NCBI GenBank assembly: GCA_965279405.1 | Contig: OZ257157.1 | Coordinates: forward strand, 868,001 to 932,000 | Reading direction: 5' to 3' | DNA: 64,000 nt | DNA from: CBDDIP01 sp965279405 | Lineage (GTDB): Bacteria > Actinomycetota > Acidimicrobiia > Acidimicrobiales > Ilumatobacteraceae | Shown here: positions 34,281 through 43,760 of the stretch, one piece after another | Layout: every line of letters starts with the position of its first letter | Numbering within the stretch: position 1 is the first letter of the stretch | The notes under the pieces: model-generated | What the model saw: the letters and a program-made list of their open reading frames with translations, nothing else | Databases searched by the model: none | What the model was told of the DNA's origin: nothing | Translations under genes and position numbers: made by a program

Positions 34281-36911
34281 ATGAGCGATCTTCGGTGGAT
34301 CAGCGGAGAGACCCGTGCTCGATGCGCGATGTGCGGCGACCGCTCGTTGAAGCAGCAAGTGCTGGAGTACGACCTCGGTCGCGACGACGGGATGATCAGC
34401 GCGGCGCGGTGCAGCCAGTGCGCATCGATCGTGATCAGTGGTGACGTTCGCGAGGAGTTCGTCACCACCGATCTCGGCGTCGATCGATACGTCGAGCAGT
34501 TCGCCGGCATCCAGTCGATCCTCGAGCAGCTCGAGCCGTTCCGCGATGCGTCGATCCAGCGGTTCGCGGACGTCGGGTGCAATTTCGGCTTCGGGGTCGA
34601 CCTGGCCACGCGCGTCTTCGGCTGGGACGCCGAGGGCTTCGATCCCTCGATGGCGGCCGACCGGGGATCTCGCGACCTGTCGTCGCGAGTGCGCCACGAG
34701 CTGCTGCTGTCCACCACGCAGCGGCGCGGCGAGCGGTTCCAACTGATGCTCGCCAGCGAGGTCATCGAGCACGTCGACGACCCGCGAGCGTTCCTCGCCG
34801 ACGTCCTGCCGCACCTCGCCGACGACGGCATCTTCGTGATCACCACGCCGTCGGCCGAGGCGGTGCGGCCGAGTCGTCCGGTCAGCCAGATCCAGATCGC
34901 CCTCAGCGAAGGGCTGCACCTCTTCCTCGCGTCGAAGCGAGCCCTCGAAACGCTCCTGCTGGACGTCGGGCTGCACCACCTCGACGTGCGCGACGACGGC
35001 CAGCAGATCATCGCCATCGCCAGCCGGGTTCCGTTGCCGGCAGCGAACCGATACGAGCCTGCATCGCCGAGCACTGCCGTCATCCACTACCTCGACGATC
35101 TCGCCGGCGACGCCGACGTGTCGGCCCACGTCCGCATGTGCGCAGCGGCACGGCACTACAAGCAGCTCGTCACGCGCGGGATGCTGGAAGGCGCCGAACG
35201 CAGCCGAATGCGGCTCGACGCGTTGCTCGTCGAGGTCATCGGCGCATCGCTCGACGACCTCGATGCGATCTCCGGCCGATCGCCTGTGCTGAGCACCCGA
35301 CCGGCGTTTGCCAGCTCGGTGCTGTTCGCCGACGGGATGCGAGCGCTGCTCTCCGACGAACACGCACTCGCCGCGGCGCGGTTCGCCGCGTCCGTCGATG
35401 CGTGGGACGATCTCGAACGCGCCCTCGATGGGCTGGTGGACGCCGAGACGATCGAGCTCGGCATGCTCGCCGCGGCGCACCTCGCACTCGCGCTGGCCTC
35501 GACTTCGCCCGATGACGTGCCCGGCGCGGTCATTGCGGCGGGCCAGCGCGCTTCGGGCGCGACACCACGGCAGCGCACGACGGTCGATCGCGTGCTCGTC
35601 GCGGCCTTCGTCACGCTCGTCAACCGCGCAGCGTTCGACGATGCGGCAGCGATCCAGGTGCACATCGAGGCGCTCCTCGACGACCTCCTCGCCGGCCCTC
35701 CGGTCGACCGGCACTCGGGTCTCGACGGTGTCTTCTGTGCAGCGATGCTCGACCTCCAACGCGGCGACGTCGGCCGGGCCCGCCTCGGGTTCTCGCGCCT
35801 GTGCGCCGAAGCGGGTGCCGACGCGGGCGATCCGCACGCCGACATGCTCTTCGCCGCGGCCGCACCACACGTGGGGACGCGCACGCCGTCGTCGCGGTCG
35901 TCCGATTCGCCGTCCCGAGGCGGCGGGATCGTCCACGACATCGACGTCTACTGGGCGGACGCGCGCGGGATCTACATCGCCGGCTTCGCCTTCACGCCTG
36001 GCCGCACGGCGCGAACGGTGCGACTGCGTTGGGGATCGACGACCGCCGATCCCGTCCCGCCGCTGCCGCACGACGGAGCACGACGGATGTTCCCCGCGGA
36101 CCCCGCGGCGCAGCGATGCGGCTTCCGAGCCCACCTGCTCGGCCCGCTCTCGTCGCACCTCGTGATCGAGCTCGAGACCGACGACGGTCCTCGGAGGCTG
36201 GAGCTGGCGTTGCCCGACCACCCGCTTCCGGACTGGCCGACGGAGAACGACCCGACGCTGACCCGGCGGGCGATCCTGGAGACGGCGACCGAGTCACTGC
36301 CCGCGCACGGACCGATCGTTGCGCTCGGCACCCGCGGTCACAACGGCGACGAGACGGACGCGTGGCGCAAGCAGTTCCGGGGCCGAACGGTGATCGCCGT
36401 CGACATCCATGACGGGCCGGGCGTCGACCTCGTCGGTGACGGCCATCTCCTCAGCACCTACTTCGAACCGGGGTCGGTCGCCGGCTTCGTCAGCGATGAG
36501 GTGTTCGAGCACGTCGAAGCACCGTGGCTGATCGCACTCGAGGTGCAGCGGATCCTGCAGGTCGGCGGGCTGGCGCTGGTGTCGGCGCCGATGACGTGGC
36601 CCGAGCATGCCGCACCCAACGACTTCTGGCGGGCATCGCCGTTCGGGTTGCGATCGTTGTTCGGACCGCGCCTCGGGTTCACGCCGATCGCGTCGGGTGG
36701 CACGTCCGACGTCTCGGTCGTGCCTGGACCGCACCTGCGCGACCTGCACGCGGACATGCCCGTGCTCTACGGCCCGTCGCTCGCGTACGTGCTCGCACGC
36801 AAGGACCACGACCTTGCAGCGGGATCAGCAGCCTGGCCGTACGACGCCGAGATCGACTCCGTGCGCGCCCGGCGCTACCCGACCACCGCGCTGCGCGAAG
36901 GAGCGCCCTGA
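34281..36911 (+). CDS. Large protein with two SAM-methyltransferase domains and an N-terminal zinc ribbon
   Basis: The 876-residue protein starts at ATG 34281 with a GAAGAGG site. The N-terminus has CAMC and, 28 residues later, CSQC, a probable zinc ribbon. The first methyltransferase domain follows (FADVGCNFGFGVDLATRVFG, LMLASEVIEHVDDPRAFL), residues about 95-240. A helical, Ala-rich middle of about 250 residues and a beta-rich stretch (DIDVYWADARGIYIAGFAF) come next. A second methyltransferase-like domain holds IVALGTRGHNGDETDAW and FVSDEVFEHVEAPWL. The next gene is a GT2 glycosyltransferase overlapping by one base, so it probably modifies a surface glycan. The acceptor is unknown. Confidence 0.78.
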   Translation: MSDLRWISGETRARCAMCGDRSLKQQVLEYDLGRDDGMISAARCSQCASIVISGDVREEFVTTDLGVDRYVEQFAGIQSILEQLEPFRDASIQRFADVGCNFGFGVDLATRVFGWDAEGFDPSMAADRGSRDLSSRVRHELLLSTTQRRGERFQLMLASEVIEHVDDPRAFLADVLPHLADDGIFVITTPSAEAVRPSRPVSQIQIALSEGLHLFLASKRALETLLLDVGLHHLDVRDDGQQIIAIASRVPLPAANRYEPASPSTAVIHYLDDLAGDADVSAHVRMCAAARHYKQLVTRGMLEGAERSRMRLDALLVEVIGASLDDLDAISGRSPVLSTRPAFASSVLFADGMRALLSDEHALAAARFAASVDAWDDLERALDGLVDAETIELGMLAAAHLALALASTSPDDVPGAVIAAGQRASGATPRQRTTVDRVLVAAFVTLVNRAAFDDAAAIQVHIEALLDDLLAGPPVDRHSGLDGVFCAAMLDLQRGDVGRARLGFSRLCAEAGADAGDPHADMLFAAAAPHVGTRTPSSRSSDSPSRGGGIVHDIDVYWADARGIYIAGFAFTPGRTARTVRLRWGSTTADPVPPLPHDGARRMFPADPAAQRCGFRAHLLGPLSSHLVIELETDDGPRRLELALPDHPLPDWPTENDPTLTRRAILETATESLPAHGPIVALGTRGHNGDETDAWRKQFRGRTVIAVDIHDGPGVDLVGDGHLLSTYFEPGSVAGFVSDEVFEHVEAPWLIALEVQRILQVGGLALVSAPMTWPEHAAPNDFWRASPFGLRSLFGPRLGFTPIASGGTSDVSVVPGPHLRDLHADMPVLYGPSLAYVLARKDHDLAAGSAAWPYDAEIDSVRARRYPTTALREGAP

Positions 36912-37924
36912 TGAACCAACCACTGCTGCGAGCCGACGTCTCGGCCATCATCCCGCTCTACAACGGCGGTGCGTACGTCCTCGACGCGATCGCCAGCATC
37001 ACCGATCAGACCGTGCTGCCGAACGAGGTCATCGTGATCGACGACGGCTCCACCGATGACGGAGCGAAGCTGCTCGCCGGGCTCGACCTACCGTTCGACG
37101 TCACTGTCCTGCACCAGGACCGCGGCGGGCAGTCGGCGGCGCGGAACCGAGGTGCGCAGGCGGCGACATCACGTCACCTCGCGTTCCTCGATCAGGACGA
37201 CAGCTGGCTTCCCGACCACCTCGAGCTGCTCGTGCGAGCGATGGAGCGCAGCCCGCGACTGGGTTGGGTGTACGGCGACTTCGACGAGATCGATGGCAAG
37301 GGCCAGACCGTGACGAAGCGCTTCCTGCGCGAGGCGCAGGTGCCCAACCCGAAGACCTCGCTGGCGTTCTGCCTCAGCCGCGACCTGATGGTCATCCCGT
37401 CCGCCAGCCTGCTGCGACGCGAGATGTTCCTGCACGTCGGTGGGTTCGACGAATCGTTGTCGGGTTACGAGGACGACGACCTGTTCATCCGCATGTTCCG
37501 TGCCGGCTTCGACCACCACTACATCGACCGCACCGTCACCCGCTTCCGCATCCACGCCGGCAGCTCGTCGGACGACTCCCGGTTCATCGCCAGCCGTGTG
37601 CTGTTCGGTCGGAAGCTGCGCGCGACCATCGAGGACGACGTCCGGTTCCAGCGCTTCTACTACCGCGACGTCGTCGTGCCCCGCCTGTTCCAGCAGTCGC
37701 TCGACGACTACGTGCGATACACGTCGCAGGGCAACTGGTCGCGTGCGGAGGTGGCTCGCGACGCGATGAACGAGTTCGCCGAGCAACGCGCCGACTTCCG
37801 CCGGAAGCGTTGGAAGCTGCAGCTGATGCAGGACCCGCACCGCTTGCGTCGCCTGCTCGCGGTCGAGTCCCACCTGCCAGGTCGGCTCCGGGTGTCGCGG
37901 AACCCGGCGATGCGCCTTCGCTGA
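36911..37924 (+). CDS. Glycosyltransferase family 2
   Basis: The 337-residue GT-A enzyme has SAIIPLYNGGAYVLDAI, VIVIDDGSTDDG, the metal-site region HLAFLDQDDSWLPDHLE, and GYEDDDLFIRMFRAGF with the acidic catalytic pattern. No membrane helix is evident, so it acts in the cytoplasm on an activated sugar. It shares one base with the upstream double-methyltransferase gene, and together they look like a glycan-tailoring unit. It is shorter than MftF and lacks its layout, so it is not the missing mycofactocin glycosyltransferase. Confidence 0.92.
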   Translation: MNQPLLRADVSAIIPLYNGGAYVLDAIASITDQTVLPNEVIVIDDGSTDDGAKLLAGLDLPFDVTVLHQDRGGQSAARNRGAQAATSRHLAFLDQDDSWLPDHLELLVRAMERSPRLGWVYGDFDEIDGKGQTVTKRFLREAQVPNPKTSLAFCLSRDLMVIPSASLLRREMFLHVGGFDESLSGYEDDDLFIRMFRAGFDHHYIDRTVTRFRIHAGSSSDDSRFIASRVLFGRKLRATIEDDVRFQRFYYRDVVVPRLFQQSLDDYVRYTSQGNWSRAEVARDAMNEFAEQRADFRRKRWKLQLMQDPHRLRRLLAVESHLPGRLRVSRNPAMRLR

Positions 37925-37933
37925 GCCTTTCGG

Positions 37934-39052
37934 CTAGAGGCCCGGCGGCAGCTGACGGCTGATGTTCTCGAACCAGAAGTAGAGGGCGACGACGAACGGG
38001 GCGAACACGACGAGCGTGCCGAGCCAGATGCGGCGCGTTCGCTTGGCCAACCGGTAGCCGCCGTAGGTCAGCGCGGCCAGCAACGCACCCCAGCCGATGA
38101 TGTGCGGCCACGCAGCTCCATCGTCGAACCAGCCGCCGGCGAATGCATCCGGGGCAGCGACGACCGGCGCCACCGGCGGCGTCGTCGACGGCGTGCCGGG
38201 CGTCGACACCGGTGTCGTGTCCGGCACCGTGTCCTCACCGGGCAAGGTGTCGGTCGGGTCGAGCGTCGGCAGCGGGGTTGCCGCCCACAGCGCGCTCGAT
38301 GCGGCGAGGTCGAGCTCGGCGTGCACGACGATCCGTTGCGTCGTGCCTCGGTTGCACGAGGTGAGCACCAGCGTCGCCTTCGACGGATCGACGGTGAAGA
38401 TCACCTGGTAGTCCGACGGCTTGACGATCTCGGTGCTCGTCACCCGGTACACGAACGTCGGGCTCGTCTCCCCGACCTGCGGGTAGCTCAACCGGATCTC
38501 GTCACCAGGGTCGAGCTGATCGATCTCGTTGAAGGGCGCGCCGTGCGTCGTGCGGTGGGCGGCGATCGCCGTGTTGCCGAGCTGCCCCGGGAGCACCGTG
38601 TCCGGGTAGTGGCCGGGGCCCTTGGCGAGCTCCTCGGGGTCGACGCCTTCGAGCACCTTGTAGTCGACGCCGATCTTGGGGATCTTGATCTGCACGAACA
38701 CGTCGCCGACCTCGGGCACCGGCCACGGGTAGGCGATCACCGGGATCGTGGTGGTGGTCGGGGCAGTGGGATCGGTCGTCGTGGTCACGCCCGGCACGGT
38801 GGTCGACGTGGTCGTGGTGGTGGCCGGGATGGCCAGGTCGTGGAAGTCGCCGTCGAGCTCGCTCTGCGCCTGGGCCGTGTAGATGCCGGTGCCCCACAGC
38901 TCGTAGGCCACGAACGCGAACATGAGCAGTCCGAGGACGATCAACGTCCGCCCGATGCCGCCGACCACCCAGCGCCAGTCGTGCGGTTGACGCGGTCGGT
39001 CGAAGATGCGGTGCGGCTTGCGCACCGGCTCCGCGTCGGAACCCGGTTCCAT
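37934..39052 (-). CDS. Class E sortase
   Basis: The 372-residue protein has an N-terminal membrane helix (IGRTLIVLGLLMFAFVAYEL), a Thr-rich spacer, and a sortase domain at about residues 105-260: KIPKIGVDYKVLEG, catalytic His in AIAAHRTTHGAPF, catalytic Cys in LVLTSCNRGTTQR and the following Arg. A second Thr/Pro-rich linker and two C-terminal helices follow, as in actinobacterial class E enzymes. It would attach proteins with LAxTG-like signals to the cell wall. I saw no clear LPxTG/LAxTG substrate in the window. It converges on the GT2 gene. Confidence 0.9.
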   Translation of the reverse strand: MEPGSDAEPVRKPHRIFDRPRQPHDWRWVVGGIGRTLIVLGLLMFAFVAYELWGTGIYTAQAQSELDGDFHDLAIPATTTTTSTTVPGVTTTTDPTAPTTTTIPVIAYPWPVPEVGDVFVQIKIPKIGVDYKVLEGVDPEELAKGPGHYPDTVLPGQLGNTAIAAHRTTHGAPFNEIDQLDPGDEIRLSYPQVGETSPTFVYRVTSTEIVKPSDYQVIFTVDPSKATLVLTSCNRGTTQRIVVHAELDLAASSALWAATPLPTLDPTDTLPGEDTVPDTTPVSTPGTPSTTPPVAPVVAAPDAFAGGWFDDGAAWPHIIGWGALLAALTYGGYRLAKRTRRIWLGTLVVFAPFVVALYFWFENISRQLPPGL

Positions 39053-39071
39053 GGCGGCACACGGTACCGGG

Positions 39072-41462
39072 CTATTCGTCCCGGAGGGTGTCGGCGATGC
39101 CGCGCTGCGCGGTGCTCCGTGCCGGCAGGACCGCGAGCAGGACGCAACCGAGCAGGCACACCGGCACCGCGGCGGCGAGGACGTTCGACGACCACGGACC
39201 GACGTAGACGAACGACAGCTGCTCGGTGATCGCCCGCCACACGCGGCGGCCGACGATCACCCCGATGGGGATGCCGGCGACGACCGCCACCGCACCGATC
39301 GCCAGCGCCTGCCACGACACGCACGCCGCCACCTGCCGCGCGGTCAGCCCGAGTGCTCGCAGGACAGCGAGCTCGCGGGCGCGTTGGCGGGCCCCGGTGA
39401 ACAGCGCGTGGGCGACTGCGCCGACGGCCAGCAACGCCAGGAAGACGGCCAAGTAGATGGGCAGGCCGCGCACCTGGGCGAGGTTGGTGGCATCAGTCGA
39501 TACTGACGGCTGGGTGATGTACCAGAACGGTGGGAGGCGGCTGATCGCTGCCTCGGCCGTGACCCCCTCGGCGAGTCCGAGGAACCCTTCGTCGTCCTGG
39601 TCGGTGCGTTCCTCGTTGGCGGCGATCGGCGTGTACGTCGATCGCGTGACCCATCCGCCCTCGTCGAACGAGCTGTGGATGTGCTGGGCGAGCAGCGCGA
39701 CACCGACGATGCGCAGCGGCGTGCGCTGCGCACCGGCGACGACCGTGTCACCGATCTCGACATCGAGCGCGCGCATCGTCGCCGGTCCGAGCGCGATCTC
39801 ACCGTCGTCGACAGGAGCGCGGCCGCGCACGACGGTGAACGACATCGATCCCTTGACCACATCGAGGGCGTAGATCGGCGCATCGAGCCCGTTGATGGCG
39901 CTCGCCACTCGACCGACGCGCGCGATGTCCGCGATGTCGGCATCGGCGAGGAGCGTGGCGACGACGTCGTCATCGGTCTGGGCGCCGGTGTCCTGCAGCT
40001 CGAGGTCCCACGTGGCACCGGTCCGCTCCGGATGACCGACGATGTCGTCGATGCCGCGCACGAGCGTGAGCGCACCGACGACGGCCACCACGCCCGCCGC
40101 GCCGGCCAGCAGCGCGAGGCGGGAACGACCACCGCGATCGCCGGACGAGTCGACCGCCAGGCTGGCGCCGATCGCCGGGGACAGCGGCACGCCGGCGCGC
40201 GTCAACGCGCCGAGCAGATGGGCACGGCGCGAGGCGCGAGCACGACGCTCGCGCTGCAGCACCGCCGCCGACGCCGCCACGACGGCCAGCACGAGACCGC
40301 CGGCGATGAGCACGCCGAGCACGACTCGCGAGGCCACCACGTGCACGCCCAGATCGGGGTCCACGCGGCGAGCGAGCCCGACCGGGAACCAGCGCGACGC
40401 CACGACCGCCACGATCGCGGCCACGGCGAGCGTGGTGACCACGGTGGCCATCATCGGCAGCGCCAGCCCGACGACCAGCCCGACGGTTGTCGCTCCCATG
40501 GCTCGAAGGGGCGCGGCGGCGGTCGCGCCCGACGCTGTGGCACGCACGATCGCCTGCCCGACCAAGACCAGCGCGGCGATCGCCAGCGCACCGGCGAACA
40601 TCAGCAGGGCGGTGTGCTCCACGTCGAGCGAACGCTGGACGCGCTTGATGTCCGTCGACAGGTCCTTGACCGGGATGTCCTCGCGACCGGTGAGACGGGC
40701 GATGTCCGCCTTCAACGCCGGCACGTCGGCCGCGCCGTGGCGCAGGCGAACGATGGCGTTGGTCCACCAGAGCGGCGTGTCGTCGACGTGCTGCGCCGCC
40801 CAACCAGGCGACGTCAGCAGCAGCCCCTCACTGGCGAACGCGGCGACGGATTCCAGCGGCATTCGCACGACGCCGACGATCGTCAGCGTGGTCACCGTGC
40901 CCCGTGCGGTCGTCCAGTCGAAGTCCGGCGGCGCTCCCTCGTCGCCGAACTGCGCCGCCTCGTCGAACGTCAGGTTGCGCCAGGTCAGCTCGCTCCCGAC
41001 CCCGAAGCCATCGGGGGCCTGGTCGAGGATCGGCGCGGTCACCAGCGCCTCGTCGTCGCGAGTCGGATCCGGCAGCCGGCCCTGCAGCAGCTTGGCGCCC
41101 TCGAGCGTCGCGAACCAGTCGTTGCTGACGATCATCGGCGTCGCGCCGGCCGGCAACCCGTCGATGCTGCTGTCGTTCAACGAGAAGCCGCCCCACGACT
41201 CCACCTCGGGAAGCGAGTCGAGGATCGTCGGGTCGAAGTCGTACATCGCCACCTGACTGGGGAACAGGATCGCATCGGCGCCGTGGAGCTGGTCGCGCAT
41301 CCGTTCGTACGCGGTCTCGCTGCGCTGTGCGCCGTCGTAGGCGGCGATCGCCAGCCCGGCAGCGAGACCGCCGAGCACGCCGAGCAGCACCAGCGACAGC
41401 CACCGTCGACGCAGCTCGCCGCGGGCCCACATGCGCAGGTCGGCTCCCAGCACTCCCGGCAT
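39072..41462 (-). CDS. FtsX/MacB-type ABC transporter permease
   Basis: The 796-residue protein starts at ATG 41462. It has an N-terminal helix (LSLVLLGVLGGLAAGLAIAAY), a periplasmic-type core, three helices around residues 270-400, a second extracytoplasmic region, and C-terminal FtsX helices. It moves a substrate or transmits force across the membrane with a partner ATPase. No ATPase lies on its strand; the ABC ATPase 126 bp away is divergent and pairs with an ABC-2 permease. A -10-like TACCAT (41469-41474, minus strand) ends six bases before the ATG. Confidence 0.85.
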   Translation of the reverse strand: MPGVLGADLRMWARGELRRRWLSLVLLGVLGGLAAGLAIAAYDGAQRSETAYERMRDQLHGADAILFPSQVAMYDFDPTILDSLPEVESWGGFSLNDSSIDGLPAGATPMIVSNDWFATLEGAKLLQGRLPDPTRDDEALVTAPILDQAPDGFGVGSELTWRNLTFDEAAQFGDEGAPPDFDWTTARGTVTTLTIVGVVRMPLESVAAFASEGLLLTSPGWAAQHVDDTPLWWTNAIVRLRHGAADVPALKADIARLTGREDIPVKDLSTDIKRVQRSLDVEHTALLMFAGALAIAALVLVGQAIVRATASGATAAAPLRAMGATTVGLVVGLALPMMATVVTTLAVAAIVAVVASRWFPVGLARRVDPDLGVHVVASRVVLGVLIAGGLVLAVVAASAAVLQRERRARASRRAHLLGALTRAGVPLSPAIGASLAVDSSGDRGGRSRLALLAGAAGVVAVVGALTLVRGIDDIVGHPERTGATWDLELQDTGAQTDDDVVATLLADADIADIARVGRVASAINGLDAPIYALDVVKGSMSFTVVRGRAPVDDGEIALGPATMRALDVEIGDTVVAGAQRTPLRIVGVALLAQHIHSSFDEGGWVTRSTYTPIAANEERTDQDDEGFLGLAEGVTAEAAISRLPPFWYITQPSVSTDATNLAQVRGLPIYLAVFLALLAVGAVAHALFTGARQRARELAVLRALGLTARQVAACVSWQALAIGAVAVVAGIPIGVIVGRRVWRAITEQLSFVYVGPWSSNVLAAAVPVCLLGCVLLAVLPARSTAQRGIADTLRDE

Positions 41463-41588
41463 CGTCCGATGGTACGACTCGTCCCGGAACGTGACGAGGG
41501 GGCTGACCGCCCTCCTCGGTGGTGCCAGCCACCCCATCGCATCGCAAATCACCGCAGGACGACGGAACAGACCGGTCAGACTGAGCCG

Positions 41589-42320
41589 ATGGGGGATGTC
41601 CTTCGCGCGATCGGTCTTCGGAAGACCTTCAAGAACGTCGAGGCCGTGCGCGGCATCGACGTCGTCGTCGCGGACGGCGAGCGCGTCGGGCTGCTCGGGC
41701 CGAACGGCGCCGGCAAGACCACGTCGCTGCTGATGATCCTCGGCGCCATCGAGCCCACCGCGGGCACCATCGAGATCGCCGGGCACAAGCTGCCCCGCCA
41801 CCGCTCGAAGGCGATGGAGAGCATCGGCTTTGCGGCCGGCTACCTGCCGCTGCCCGAGCGACTGAAAGTCAACGAGGCGCTGCGCGTCTTCGCCGGTTGG
41901 TACGGCGTGCGCCACGAGCGCGACGCCGTCAACGAAGCGCTGGAGCGCTTCGAGATCACCCACCTCGGCGATCGCCTGTGCAGCTCGCTGTCGAGCGGTC
42001 AGCGAACGCTCGTGGGCATCGTCAAGGCAACGCTGCACGAGCCGCGGTTGATGGTGCTCGACGAGCCGACGGCCTCGCTCGACCCCGACGTGGCGCTGAA
42101 GGTCCGCACCGGGCTGATGGACTACTGCGCGCGCACCGGCGCCGGCCTGTTGATCACCAGCCACGACATGCGCGAGGTGGAGATGCTCACCACACGAGTG
42201 GTGTTCTTGGCACGCGGTCAGGTCGTCGCCAACGACAGCCCGGCCAACATCGCTGCGCTGTACGGCCACGGCGATCTGGAGGGCGTGTTCCTCGAGCTGG
42301 CGGAGACGCACGGCCGATGA
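41589..42320 (+). CDS. ABC transporter ATP-binding protein
   Basis: The 243-residue protein has Walker A GPNGAGKTT, the signature region SSLSSGQRT (LSSGQ in place of LSGGQ), Walker B LMVLDEPTASLDP and the switch His in LLITSHDMREVEML. Its C-terminus (FLARGQVVANDSPANIAALYG) matches ABC-2 exporters for drugs, lipids or polysaccharides. It overlaps the permease gene by 4 bp. The substrate is unknown. Confidence 0.93.
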   Translation: MGDVLRAIGLRKTFKNVEAVRGIDVVVADGERVGLLGPNGAGKTTSLLMILGAIEPTAGTIEIAGHKLPRHRSKAMESIGFAAGYLPLPERLKVNEALRVFAGWYGVRHERDAVNEALERFEITHLGDRLCSSLSSGQRTLVGIVKATLHEPRLMVLDEPTASLDPDVALKVRTGLMDYCARTGAGLLITSHDMREVEMLTTRVVFLARGQVVANDSPANIAALYGHGDLEGVFLELAETHGR

Positions 42321-43105
42321 ACCTCCGTCGGATTCGCGTGGTCATGCGCCGCCACGTCTACGTGCTCTGGCGCGCCCCGCACCGGTGGTTCGACATCGCC
42401 TTCTGGCCGCTGATGGACGTCATCCTGTGGGGCAGCCTCGGCACCTACGTCGCCCGCCAGGCCGGCAGCGTCGGCGCAAGCACGCCGTACCTCCTCGCCG
42501 GGATCATGATGTTCCACGTGCTCTTCCAGAGCCAGATCGCCGTGGCGACCGGCTTCATGGAGGAGACGTGGAGCCGCAACCTGCTCAACGTGCTCACCAC
42601 TCCGGTCACCGAGGTCGAGTACATCGCCGGCACGGCCGTGTTCGGGTTGGCCAAGGTGGCGCTGGCCCTCACGACGGTGTCGATCACCGCGTGGGGCTTC
42701 TTCCGCTTCGACCTGTCGTCGGTCGGATGGTCGGTGCTGCCGATCGCGGCGATCCTGATCGTCGTCGGCTGGGGCATCGGCATCGCCAACATCGGCGTCG
42801 TGCTGCGCTTCGGTCAAGGCGCCGAGGTGATCACGTGGGGCAGCAACTTCATCCTCATGGCCTTCTCCGGCGTGTTCAACCCGGTCGACTCGCTGCCCGG
42901 CGTGTTCCAGCCGCTCGCTCGAGTGCTGCCCAGCACGCACGCCTTCTCGGCGCTGCGCGACGTGCTGGCCGGCAACCCGCTTCCTCGTGCGGAGATCCGC
43001 GACGGGTTCATCGGTGCCGTCGTCATCGTGCTGATCTGCTTCGCCTACTCGACGTGGATGCTGAAGGTCTTCCGCCGCAAGGGCCTCGTCACCCGCTTCT
43101 CCTGA
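42317..43105 (+). CDS. ABC-2 type transporter permease
   Basis: The 262-residue integral membrane protein has about six helices (for example YLLAGIMMFHVLFQSQIAVA and LPIAAILIVVGWGIGIANIGVV) and the conserved FNPVDSLPGVFQPLARVLPSTHAF stretch before the last helices. It forms an exporter with the ATPase encoded just upstream. Its 3' end overlaps the convergent ArsR-type gene by 17 bp. Confidence 0.92.
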   Translation: MNLRRIRVVMRRHVYVLWRAPHRWFDIAFWPLMDVILWGSLGTYVARQAGSVGASTPYLLAGIMMFHVLFQSQIAVATGFMEETWSRNLLNVLTTPVTEVEYIAGTAVFGLAKVALALTTVSITAWGFFRFDLSSVGWSVLPIAAILIVVGWGIGIANIGVVLRFGQGAEVITWGSNFILMAFSGVFNPVDSLPGVFQPLARVLPSTHAFSALRDVLAGNPLPRAEIRDGFIGAVVIVLICFAYSTWMLKVFRRKGLVTRFS

Positions 43106-43430
43106 CGTCCGTGAGTGCGAGTCCGACGCCACCGAGCCACAGGCCGAGGACGTCGCCGAGGCGCTGACGTTCGAGGCGGTAGTGGCGCTCGCGGCCGACG
43201 CTGTCGACGGCGACCAGACCGGCGTCGACGAGCACGCCGAGGTGCCGGGTGGTGGTCGGCCAGGAGTGCGAGAAGCGGTCGTTCAGCTCGCCGGCGGTCA
43301 TCGTGCCGTCGCGGGCGTGGAGCACCTGAACGATGTGGCGACGGCTGACGTGCGCGAGCGCGCCGAACACAGCGTCGATGTCGTCGAGATCGGCGAGACC
43401 CTTCGCCCGCTTCGGTTCGACCCCTGTCAC
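43089..43430 (-). CDS. ArsR-type winged-helix repressor
   Basis: The 113-residue protein starts at GTG 43430, overlapping the upstream stop by 4 bp. It has the ArsR/SmtB fold: DIDAVFGALAHVSRRHIVQVLHARDGTMTAGELNDRF, then recognition helix WPTTTRHLGVLVDAGLV and wing SVGRERHYRLE. No metal cysteines are seen, so it likely senses an organic ligand. It would repress its own two-gene operon through the TTAGCG dyad at 43764-43779. Confidence 0.87.
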   Translation of the reverse strand: MTGVEPKRAKGLADLDDIDAVFGALAHVSRRHIVQVLHARDGTMTAGELNDRFSHSWPTTTRHLGVLVDAGLVAVDSVGRERHYRLERQRLGDVLGLWLGGVGLALTDVRRSG

Positions 43431-43753
43431 TGGACGCGGCGCAGGTTGGGGAACTCGAACGGCGGCTTGCCACCGCGCGACTCGCAGTGCTCGCCCATCT
43501 GCTCCCACATCGCGCTGACCGACGGGTGCTGGTGCGCGCGTGCGGACGCTTCCTCATCGGCCCAGTCGAAGATCTCGATGATGTACGGCCCCTCGAGCCC
43601 CTTCTCCTCGCCGACGTAGACCTCCTGCTGGCGATCGGTGACCAGCTCCAGGCCGCGCAGCAGTGGCCAGTGGGCGTCGAGGATGGCGAGGTAGTCGTCG
43701 AGATGGCCGGGGGTGACGCGGTAGTGGGCGAAGGCGGTGATCGGTGCAGACAT
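43427..43753 (-). CDS. Small dimeric alpha/beta-barrel protein (antibiotic-monooxygenase-like)
   Basis: The 108-residue protein has a ferredoxin-like fold: AFAHYRVTPGHLDDYLAILDAHWPLLRGL, GPYIIEIFDWADEEASARAHQHPSVSAMWEQM. This resembles ABM/EthD-type small barrels that may act as monooxygenases, heme-degrading or polyketide-like enzymes. It is the first gene of an operon with an ArsR-type repressor and appears to be translated from a leaderless transcript. The substrate is unknown. Confidence 0.78.
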   Translation of the reverse strand: MSAPITAFAHYRVTPGHLDDYLAILDAHWPLLRGLELVTDRQQEVYVGEEKGLEGPYIIEIFDWADEEASARAHQHPSVSAMWEQMGEHCESRGGKPPFEFPNLRRVQ

Positions 43754-43760
43754 GGCGCCA

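Noticed and set aside
36911..37924. The GT2 gene as the missing mycofactocin glycosyltransferase MftF
   Set aside because: It is shorter than MftF, lies far from mftC, and is coupled to a methyltransferase gene in a different unit.
37924..37935. AGCC-TTTC-GGCT hairpin between the GT2 and sortase genes
   Set aside because: Only a 4-bp stem, partly inside stop codons; too weak to call a terminator.
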